Source of the DNA: Lysobacterales bacterium
GTDB lineage: Bacteria; Pseudomonadota; Gammaproteobacteria; Xanthomonadales; SZUA-36
Reading direction: 5' to 3'
DNA: 5,454 nt
Assembly: GCA_029287515.1 (NCBI GenBank)
Contig: JARFQZ010000130.1
Span: 1-5,454, forward strand
The position numbers and the translations under genes are program-made. Under the pieces are notes generated by a model. The model was not told the origin of the DNA, made no database searches, and saw only the letters and a list, made by a program, of their open reading frames with translations. Below, in pieces: positions 1-5,454 of the stretch (the first letter of the stretch is position 1; every line of letters begins with the position of its first letter).

Positions 1-155
1 TCGTAGGACTGGATGCCCCGGAAATTGTCCAGGGCTTCGCAGTCGCTGTAAAATCGGGCCTGACCAAGGAACGGTTTGACTGCACGATCGGCATACACCC
101 GACCGCTGCGGAAGAGCTGGTTACGATGCGCAGTCCCGCCAGGAGCCATGGATGA
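1..155 (+). CDS. gor: Glutathione-disulfide reductase, C-terminal fragment (5' end outside window)
   Basis: Reading from base 3, 50 codons run to a TGA at 153-155. Glutathione reductase is a cytoplasmic FAD enzyme that reduces glutathione disulfide with NADPH (EC 1.8.1.7). The fragment is the end of its dimerisation domain. It carries the stretch GFAVAVKSGLTKERFDCTIG followed by IHPTAAEELVTMR. The HPTAAEE motif is the family signature: the His (codon 96-98) is the active-site acid/base donated to the partner subunit, and the first Glu (111-113) pairs with it. The spacing matches E. coli Gor as I remember it. In E. coli the protein ends at VTMR, whereas here seven more residues (SPARSHG) follow and run into the next gene. 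Related pyridine-nucleotide disulfide oxidoreductases share the HPT motif, but FDxTIxIHPTAAEE fits Gor best. Only about a tenth of the protein is visible, so the catalytic Cys pair cannot be checked. Confidence 0.9.
   Translation, partial: VGLDAPEIVQGFAVAVKSGLTKERFDCTIGIHPTAAEELVTMRSPARSHG
141..145 (+). promoter_or_regulatory. Ribosome binding site of the protease gene, inside gor
   Basis: AGGAG lies six bases upstream of the ATG at 152, which is good Shine-Dalgarno spacing. It sits within the last codons of gor and supports 152 as the start of the protease gene. A closer ATG at 148 opens only a four-codon frame (stop at 160-162) and is poorly spaced, so it is not the start. Confidence 0.75.
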
Positions 156-235
156 CGTTTGATCTGAAACAGAAGTACTTGTCCGCCTGCATTGTGCTGA
201 TGACCCTGCTGTTGGTGTCACCCTGGGCAGGTGCG
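152..235 (+). other. Sec signal peptide of the protease
   Basis: Residues 1-28 show a short n-region with Lys6 and Lys8, a hydrophobic core from about residue 10 to 22 (ACIVLMTLLLV), and an Ala-Gly-Ala ending that fits signal peptidase I cleavage after Ala28. No twin-arginine motif is present. There is no Cys just after the predicted site, so this is not a lipoprotein signal; the only Cys (13) lies in the hydrophobic core. Crossing the outer membrane would need a further route such as type II secretion, which is not visible here. Confidence 0.85.
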
Positions 236-3200
236 CGGCAGGGAAATGATTCGGTCGACGACCGGCAGCGCTATATCGTCGAATTGCAGGATCTGCCCCT
301 GGCGGTGTACAGGAGGCAGATTCTTAACGCGCTGGCCGCTGACAAGGGTCACGTTCCGACACTTTCATCCGGTACAAAAAGCCCCCGCTCGAAACTGGAT
401 GTGCGCTCGCCGGATGCCCTGGTTTACCTCGAGTACATTGCGGACCGTCAACGGGAGTTCAAATCCGAGCTCAATCTTAAGTTGGGCCGATCCGTGCAAG
501 CAGTCCACCAGTACCGGATTGCGAGCAATGGGCTGGCCCTGGACCTGAGCCCCGCGGAGGCGGAAATCCTGGCTGCTTCCCCGCTGATCCAATCGATCGA
601 GCCCGATACGCGAAGCCAGTTGCAGACTTTTGCAGGGCCGCAGTGGATTGGTGCGGAGGAATTATGGACCGGCATCGCCGGATTCGGGGAGAAAAGGGGT
701 GAAGGTATCGTTGTCGGTGTCCTGGATTCCGGCATCAACTGGGACCACCCTTCCTTCGGCAACCCGGCGATCGACGGCTATGCTCACGTCAATCCCTTCG
801 GAAATTACCTGGGTCTGTGCAATGATTTGCTGTCCGGTGCGCAGTGCAATGACAAGCTGGTCGGCATCTACGATTTTGTCGAAGACGATCCCTCCACGCC
901 GGATGTTGTCGAAGAAAACACCAATGGTAAGGACAATGACGGGCACGGCAGCCTGACCGCCGGCATCTCGGCCGGTAATTCAGTCAGTACGTTCTACAAC
1001 GGTTACAACGTGCAACCTTCAGGGGTCGCGCCACGGGCCAACCTGGTCTCCTACCGGGTCTGTTTCATCGGTGAACCGGAAGGTCCGGATTCGGGCGGCT
1101 GCGCCGGCTCGGCGATTCTGGCCGCCATCGACCAGGCCATCGCCGACGGCGTGGATGTCATCAATTATTCCATCGGCTCCGGCGCCAGCAACCCGTGGAA
1201 CAGTGGCAGCATTTCGCGAGCCTTCCTGAACGCCCGCGACGCCGGCATTTTCGTGGCAACCTCCGTGGGTAATGAAGGCCCCACCGAAGAAACCGTGGGC
1301 AGCCCGGCCAATGCCCCGTGGATCGTCGCCGTGGGTTATGCAACCCATAATGTGACGTCCGGCAGCCTGGTACAGAACATGACCGGCGGCAATACGGCGC
1401 CACCGGGCGACCTGATCGGCGCCAGCAATACGCAAGGCATCAGCAAGCGCAAAATAGTGCATGCGCGCGACTACGGGTTTGCGCTGTGTGGTGTCGGTGA
1501 AGCTGAGCTGCAGGCCAGTTGCGCCGCAAACCAGGGGCTCAGCAACCCGTGGGATGGTGAGAAACCGTTCAACGGCGAAATCGTGGTGTGTGACCGCGGA
1601 ACCTACGGCCGCGTGGAAAAGGGCAAAAATCTGCAACTGGCCGGTGCGGGCGGGTATATCCTGGCCAATTCACCGGAATTTGGCGAGTCAGTGGAAGCTG
1701 ACAGCCATTGCCTGCCGGCCACCCACATCGGTGAAAGGGATGGCGACCAGATTCGTAGCTGGCTGGCCAGCGGCAGCAATCACGAAGGCAGCCTGTCGGG
1801 TGCGAGCCTGGTCGAGATCGACAGTTTCGGTGACATCGTCAACGCTTCAAGCTCGAGGGGGCCGGCTGAGCCGCCGGTCGAGGACGTCATGAAACCCAAC
1901 CTGATCGCACCGGGTGTCTCGATACTGGCGCCGTCGGAAGTGGGACAGGCTTTTAGAACGTCCAGTGGTTCCTCGTTTTCCTCGCCCCACGTGGCGGGGG
2001 CTGCCGCGCTGCTGAAATCGATTCACCCGGACTGGTCAGTAAGCCAGTTGGAAACCGCGATCCAGACCACGGCGACGGCTGAGCAGGCCACCGACCAGGG
2101 TCTTGGCCCGGCTTCGGTCCAGGATCGTGGAGCAGGGCGCCCGGTGCTGGGCGACGCCGCTAACACGGGGTTGTTCCTGGAAGTCACGACAGCGGATTTC
2201 CTGGCCGCCAACCCATCCAGTGGTGGGCAGCCGGGAGACCTGAACCTGCCCGGGCTGGTCGATGCGGATTGCCCCACCCAGTGCAGTTTTGAGCGAACGG
2301 TTACCGACCAGAAAGGAGGGGGTACCTGGACTGCTGAAGCGGAAAATTTTGCCGGGGGTGTCCAGGTTGAGATCAGCCCATCGACCTTCATACTGGGCAA
2401 TGGCCAGAGCCGCGCCCTGACCGTCGCGATTGACCTTGCGCCATCCGGAATCGTCGGCGAATGGGTGTCGGGAAGCATTCGGCTGAGGTCTTCCGGGTCT
2501 CCTGACCAGTTACTCACAGTCAGCGTGTTTTCAAGCGGTGGCGACCTGCCGGGGATGATCAGTATCAACAGCGATCTGAACGGCGGCTGGCAGGAAACGG
2601 TTTTGACCGGCCTGGTTGCCCTGCCGGACGCCACTTACTCGAGTGGCGGCCTGGCCAGCCCGGTCACAACAGTTGAAACCCTGGTACAGGACCCCACCGA
2701 AGACGATGCCTATGACGGTGACGAAGGCACGTTTACCGTCTGGCATCCTGCTCCGGATGGCATTTTGTGGCTCAATGCGAAAACCCTGGCTTCTACCTCC
2801 GTCGACCTCGACCTGTTTGTCGGCCGGGATGAGAACGGCGACGGTTTTCCGCAGGCATTCGAGGAAATCTGCACCAGCACCTCTTCAAATGAACTGGAGC
2901 TGTGCGAGTTGTTCGATCTGCCTCCGGGCGACTACTGGATCAGGGTTCAGAACTGGGAGGCCGGCCAGGAGGCGGGTGACGAAGCCCGCCTGGTGCATTC
3001 GGCGGTCTTGCCGTCGACCAACGGCAACTTTGCAGCCACCGGGCCGGGTGTCACCAGCGTCCGTGAGAGCATTCCCCTCAGGTTGAGCTGGAACAATGTC
3101 GACGCACTGCCGGGTGAACAATATGTCGGCGCGGTAGGCATCGGAACCAACCGGAATTCACCCAATAACGTGGGCGTCATTCCGGTCCGTTTCAATCGCA

Positions 3201-4339
3201 CGGGAATTGCCCCGCCTGAGACCTTTCCGCTGATGAATGGCTCGATTCACCAGTTGGCGCTGTCCGCCAACAGTATCAACGACCGGGTGTTTATCGATGT
3301 GCCGCCCGGAGCCAGCCAGCTGACCTTTGAGGCCGGAGGCGCCGACGCGGAGCAAAATAATGGCCTGTCGCTGGAACTCAAACGCCTGGATTTCTCCTCG
3401 GCGCTTGACCCGGCGCCATTCGCCGCATCGCCCGCGAGTGCACCGGTGCTGGTATCGGCGCAGGGCACGGGAGGAATCGGTCCATCGATCACCGTGCTGG
3501 ATGCGCAGCCGGGACGCTGGTACGCCGTGCTGACCAACACCAACCTGACCGATAGCAAACTGAAAGTGCGCGCAACCGCGTCTTTCCAGGGCGAGAAAAT
3601 TGAGGCGCAACCCGGGCTCTGGTATCCCGGGTCCCGTCCGGATGTCAGGCAAGGCTACGAATACAATGCGGGCAGCGGCGCCGGCAATAGCAGCCAGGCA
3701 TTGCTGTGGTACACCTACGATGAACTGGGCCAACCGGAATGGTACATTGCCGGCGCCCCGTCCAGTGCCACCAATATCTGGACAGCGGAGCTACTGCGGT
3801 TCACCAATGACGGCCAGCAGCAACAACCCGTCAAGGCCGGTTATGTTTCCGTGACCAACCTGGGTGAAAAGGACCAGATGTTTTCCTACACGCTGTTTGG
3901 TAAATCCGGCTCCGAACGGATGATTCCGATCGCGGCACAGACCTGCCCGCAGGCGGGTGGGTCTGAGCAAAGCTACACGGGTTTGTGGTACCCGGGTTTC
4001 GACGGCCTGGGCGGCGCCAGTGTCCTGGTGAACGTCCAGACCCAATCCCAGATTCATTACCTGTTTGACGACACGGGGTCACCGCGCTGGCTGGCCGCGG
4101 CCGAACTGGACATCTCGCCTTCGGCCACTGAACTGCCTTTGCTCCAGTTCACCGGTTACTGCGCCGTGTGTGAGGCGAAAGAGGTGACTTCCCGCGAAGT
4201 GGGCGTGCTGGAAAGGACGTTCCTGAACGAATCTGAAGGCAACTGGACCCTGGACTACCTGTTGATGGCGCCGTTGAGCGGTTCGGTCGAGCGGACCGAT
4301 TCCATCATAAAGATTACGGACAAGATCGACTGCCTGTGA
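152..4339 (+). CDS. Secreted multi-domain subtilisin-like serine protease (S8 family) with PA, Fn3-like, PPC-like and C-terminal repeat domains
   Basis: This is a large exported endopeptidase (1395 residues), probably acting outside the cell in protein digestion. Domains by residue: signal peptide 1-28; I9-type propeptide about 38-155, a folding chaperone removed on maturation; catalytic domain about 162-660. The catalytic residues are Asp192 (VGVLDSG), His265 (DNDGHGS) and Ser608 (GSSFSSPHVAG), with oxyanion Asn374 (SVGNEGP). A PA domain (about 431-545) is inserted between Asn374 and Ser608, as in plant-type subtilases. An Fn3-like beta domain follows at about 705-795, then a PPC-like domain at about 845-955 with an EF-hand-like loop, a beta-rich linker at about 956-1020, a second PPC-like domain at about 1030-1145, and two related repeats at 1154-1265 and 1276-1394. 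The mature part has 16 cysteines, which suits an oxidising location. The start is fixed by the Shine-Dalgarno sequence and the signal peptide. The frame is unbroken and the triad intact, so it is probably active. The substrate is unknown. No PEP-CTERM, GlyGly-CTERM or LPXTG sorting signal is seen at the C-terminus. Confidence 0.93.
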   Translation: MTFDLKQKYLSACIVLMTLLLVSPWAGARQGNDSVDDRQRYIVELQDLPLAVYRRQILNALAADKGHVPTLSSGTKSPRSKLDVRSPDALVYLEYIADRQREFKSELNLKLGRSVQAVHQYRIASNGLALDLSPAEAEILAASPLIQSIEPDTRSQLQTFAGPQWIGAEELWTGIAGFGEKRGEGIVVGVLDSGINWDHPSFGNPAIDGYAHVNPFGNYLGLCNDLLSGAQCNDKLVGIYDFVEDDPSTPDVVEENTNGKDNDGHGSLTAGISAGNSVSTFYNGYNVQPSGVAPRANLVSYRVCFIGEPEGPDSGGCAGSAILAAIDQAIADGVDVINYSIGSGASNPWNSGSISRAFLNARDAGIFVATSVGNEGPTEETVGSPANAPWIVAVGYATHNVTSGSLVQNMTGGNTAPPGDLIGASNTQGISKRKIVHARDYGFALCGVGEAELQASCAANQGLSNPWDGEKPFNGEIVVCDRGTYGRVEKGKNLQLAGAGGYILANSPEFGESVEADSHCLPATHIGERDGDQIRSWLASGSNHEGSLSGASLVEIDSFGDIVNASSSRGPAEPPVEDVMKPNLIAPGVSILAPSEVGQAFRTSSGSSFSSPHVAGAAALLKSIHPDWSVSQLETAIQTTATAEQATDQGLGPASVQDRGAGRPVLGDAANTGLFLEVTTADFLAANPSSGGQPGDLNLPGLVDADCPTQCSFERTVTDQKGGGTWTAEAENFAGGVQVEISPSTFILGNGQSRALTVAIDLAPSGIVGEWVSGSIRLRSSGSPDQLLTVSVFSSGGDLPGMISINSDLNGGWQETVLTGLVALPDATYSSGGLASPVTTVETLVQDPTEDDAYDGDEGTFTVWHPAPDGILWLNAKTLASTSVDLDLFVGRDENGDGFPQAFEEICTSTSSNELELCELFDLPPGDYWIRVQNWEAGQEAGDEARLVHSAVLPSTNGNFAATGPGVTSVRESIPLRLSWNNVDALPGEQYVGAVGIGTNRNSPNNVGVIPVRFNRTGIAPPETFPLMNGSIHQLALSANSINDRVFIDVPPGASQLTFEAGGADAEQNNGLSLELKRLDFSSALDPAPFAASPASAPVLVSAQGTGGIGPSITVLDAQPGRWYAVLTNTNLTDSKLKVRATASFQGEKIEAQPGLWYPGSRPDVRQGYEYNAGSGAGNSSQALLWYTYDELGQPEWYIAGAPSSATNIWTAELLRFTNDGQQQQPVKAGYVSVTNLGEKDQMFSYTLFGKSGSERMIPIAAQTCPQAGGSEQSYTGLWYPGFDGLGGASVLVNVQTQSQIHYLFDDTGSPRWLAAAELDISPSATELPLLQFTGYCAVCEAKEVTSREVGVLERTFLNESEGNWTLDYLLMAPLSGSVERTDSIIKITDKIDCL
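1442..1786 (+). other. PA (protease-associated) domain inserted in the catalytic domain
   Basis: Residues about 431-545 lie between the oxyanion Asn374 and the catalytic Ser608. The core GEIVVCDRGTYGRVEKGKN (475-493), then AGAGGYILAN and later LPATHIGERDG, matches the PA-fold pattern of subtilases of the cucumisin/plant type and of many large bacterial S8 proteases. In those families the PA domain is thought to control substrate access or oligomerisation. It holds four cysteines (446, 457, 480, 520) that could form two disulfides. The boundaries are approximate. Confidence 0.8.
2828..2863 (+). other. EF-hand-like DxNxDG loop in the first PPC-like domain of the protease
   Basis: Residues 893-904 place Asp893, Asn895 and Asp897 at loop positions 1, 3 and 5, Gly898 at position 6 and Glu904 at position 12, which is the classical EF-hand ligand spacing. 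Position 8 is Pro rather than the usual Ile/Leu/Val, and no flanking EF helices are obvious. A single calcium-binding loop grafted into a beta domain is more likely than a true EF-hand. It follows the strand VDLDLFVG, typical of PPC domains. Calcium binding is inferred. Confidence 0.5.
3611..3946 (+). repeat. C-terminal protein repeat, copy 1 (residues 1154-1265)
   Basis: This copy opens with PGLWYPG, continues to an aromatic strand LLWYTYDELGQPEWYIAG (1184-1201), a segment ELLRFT, a strand MFSYTLFG, and closes with ERMIPIAAQTC. Copy 2 follows the same order. I recall similar modules opening with G-x-W-Y or G-x-W-F and ending near a Cys at the ends of exported proteins in Xanthomonadales-like bacteria. 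Their role is unknown; surface or substrate attachment is a guess. Confidence 0.65.
3977..4333 (+). repeat. C-terminal protein repeat, copy 2 (residues 1276-1394)
   Basis: This copy shares with copy 1 the opening GLWYPG, the aromatic strand IHYLFDDTGSPRWLAAAE (1301-1318), the LLQFT segment, the late strand WTLDYLLM, and the ending IIKITDKIDC. The shared ending is hydrophobic and finishes in Cys (1265 in copy 1, 1394 in copy 2). It differs by a CAVC tetrad (1337-1340) absent from copy 1. Identity between the copies is low outside the anchor motifs, so this is an old duplication and not a DNA-level repeat. The protein ends one residue after the final Cys. Confidence 0.65.
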
Positions 4340-5454
4340 CCGCTGTCCACTCTCCGATGACGCGCAGCAATTCAAAACAGTCCCTGAAATTGTTGTAAAG
4401 CGGCACCGGCGCGACCCGGATGACGTCCGGCTCGCGCCAGTCGGTCAACACGCCATTTGCTTCCAGGTACTCAAACAGGGCCCTGCCGTCAGTACGCCCG
4501 GAGCGCACACGAAGAGACAATTGCGAACCCCTGCGTTCCGGCTCGAGGGGCGTGATGATTTCAAGTAAATCGTGCAGGTATTGATGGATACCGCCGATCA
4601 GGAAAGCGGTCATGGCGACCGACTTCGCCCGGAGTCGCTGCAGCCCGGCTTCATCGAACAGCTCGAGCGAGGCGCGCAGCGGGGCCATCGACAGCAGCAG
4701 GGGAGTGGAAATCTGCCACGCGTCAGCGCCAAGTTCCGCTTCGAAATCATTCGCCATCCGGAATCGGCTCTGTTGAGCATTTCCCCACCAGCCGTTAAAA
4801 CGCGGCAGGTTGGTGGTGTGGTGGTGCTTTTCATGCACGAAAGCGCCCGCCACGGCGCCGGGGCCGGCGTTCAGGTACTTGTAATGGCACCAGGCGGCAA
4901 AATCACAGCCGCTATCATGCAACTCCACCGGTACATTTCCGACCTGGTGCGCCAGGTCGAAACCGACACAGGCGCCGGCGCTGCGGGCAGCCCTGGCGAT
5001 CTGTTCCAGGTTGAACGCCTGCCCGGTGATGTACTGCACCCCGGGCCACAGCACCAGTGCGATTTCCTCACCGTGAGCGCGAAGGTAGTCTTCTACCGCG
5101 CTCTCCTCGACCAGGTGCCCGCCTTCGGCCGGGCCCAACTCGACCAGGTCCTGTTCCGGGTCCAGCCCGTGAAACCGAAGTTGCGACTGGACCGCGTACC
5201 GGTCTGAGGGAAACGCATGTTGCTCGATCAGGATTTTGCGCCGGTTTCCCCGCGGCCTGAAGAAACTCACCATCATCAGGTGCAGGTTCACGCTGAGGGT
5301 GTTCATCACGACGATCTCGGCAGGGCGGGAACCGACCATGCCGGATAGGGATTCACTTAGCCGGCGGTTGTATTCCATCCAGGGCCGCGGCCCTTCAAAA
5401 TGGCCGCGAACGGCCCGCTCGCGCCAGGCGTCCAGTTCATCCTGGATCACCGCC
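4314..5454 (-). CDS. kynU: Kynureninase, 5' end outside window
   Basis: This is a PLP enzyme (EC 3.7.1.3) of the cytoplasm that splits kynurenine to anthranilate plus alanine, or 3-hydroxykynurenine to 3-hydroxyanthranilate plus alanine, in tryptophan breakdown or in NAD synthesis through the kynurenine route. Numbering from the GTG at 5450-5448, the PLP-binding Lys is K191 in WCHYKYLNAGPG, preceded by Tyr190. Asp165 in FDLAHQVGNVPV lies 26 residues before it, the spacing of the pyridine-nitrogen Asp in human KYNU. Other family motifs are MNTLSVNLHLMM (49-60), AFPSDRYA (79-86), GWWGN (220-224), RRGSQLSL and IRVAPVPLYNNF. About 379 residues are visible against 415-465 for the family; the missing N-terminus would hold the YLDGNSLG-type motif. 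The reading frame is open to the window edge, so the GTG is probably an internal Val codon. TAA at 4316-4314 ends it inside the protease gene. Confidence 0.93.
   Translation of the reverse strand, partial: AVIQDELDAWRERAVRGHFEGPRPWMEYNRRLSESLSGMVGSRPAEIVVMNTLSVNLHLMMVSFFRPRGNRRKILIEQHAFPSDRYAVQSQLRFHGLDPEQDLVELGPAEGGHLVEESAVEDYLRAHGEEIALVLWPGVQYITGQAFNLEQIARAARSAGACVGFDLAHQVGNVPVELHDSGCDFAAWCHYKYLNAGPGAVAGAFVHEKHHHTTNLPRFNGWWGNAQQSRFRMANDFEAELGADAWQISTPLLLSMAPLRASLELFDEAGLQRLRAKSVAMTAFLIGGIHQYLHDLLEIITPLEPERRGSQLSLRVRSGRTDGRALFEYLEANGVLTDWREPDVIRVAPVPLYNNFRDCFELLRVIGEWTAVTGSRSCP

Noticed and set aside
1..151. Promoter for the protease within the gor tail
   Set aside because: I see no convincing -35/-10 pair; the sequence is GC-rich coding DNA and the overlap suggests read-through from gor.
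148..162. ATG at 148 as an alternative start
   Set aside because: It opens a four-codon frame ending in TGA at 160-162 and is only two bases from the Shine-Dalgarno sequence.
1019..1636. 205-codon open frame on the minus strand inside the protease gene
   Set aside because: It is antisense to the catalytic and PA domains, has low-complexity His/Arg/Gly/Ala composition and no recognisable motif. Long antisense frames are expected in GC-rich coding DNA.
2023..2634. 203-codon open frame on the minus strand inside the protease gene
   Set aside because: It is a shadow of the Fn3-like region, rich in Ser/Pro/Arg, with no domain signature; the plus-strand frame carries clear protein motifs.
3610..3632. 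Inverted repeat ACCCGGG / CCCGGGT with a 9-base loop
   Set aside because: It encodes the PGLWYPG motif of repeat copy 1 through CCC-GGG Pro-Gly codons; coding constraint explains it and no regulatory context is seen.
3158..3733. 191-codon open frame on the minus strand opposite the second PPC-like domain
   Set aside because: No motif, biased composition, and fully inside a well-supported coding region.
4283..4299. Inverted repeat TCGGTC-GAGCG-GACCGA near the convergent gene ends, a possible terminator
   Set aside because: The stem is only 6 bp and no T-run follows on either strand. It lies within protease codons and just past the kynU stop, so it is at best a weak candidate.
4572..5207. 211-codon open frame on the plus strand opposite kynU
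   Set aside because: Antisense to conserved kynureninase motifs, including the PLP lysine; the translated sequence resembles no family I know.
5448..5450. GTG at 5450-5448 as the true kynU start
   Set aside because: Starting here would drop the conserved N-terminal part of kynureninase, and the frame stays open to the window edge, so an internal Val is more likely.

Overview
The window is GC-rich (by eye about 60%), densely packed bacterial DNA. It suggests a Gram-negative gammaproteobacterium: the glutathione reductase tail resembles the proteobacterial enzyme, and the large Sec-exported protease ends in paired 'GLWYPG' repeats of a kind I associate with Xanthomonadales/Wenzhouxiangella-like bacteria. 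The lineage is an inference from memory, not the result of a search.

Layout. (1) Bases 1-155, + strand: the last 50 codons of a glutathione-disulfide reductase (gor), cut by the left edge. (2) Bases 152-4339, + strand: one 1395-residue secreted serine protease of the subtilisin (S8) family. It has a signal peptide, an I9-type propeptide, a complete Asp/His/Ser catalytic domain with an inserted PA domain, an Fn3-like domain, two PPC-like beta domains (the first with an EF-hand-like loop), and two divergent C-terminal repeats. Its start codon overlaps the gor stop as ATGA, with a Shine-Dalgarno sequence inside gor, so the two genes are probably co-transcribed and translationally coupled. (3) Bases 4314-5454, - strand: kynureninase (kynU), cut at its 5' end by the right edge. 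It converges on the protease gene, and the two coding regions share their last 26 bp.

There is no intergenic space, and I see no RNA gene, CRISPR array, insertion sequence or convincing promoter or terminator. The three genes do not form an obvious pathway: redox maintenance in the cytoplasm, extracellular protein digestion, and tryptophan/kynurenine metabolism. I found no clear evidence of a novel multi-gene system. The points most worth a second look are the multi-domain tail of the protease, its physical coupling to gor, and a mixed set of substrate-pocket residues in the kynureninase.
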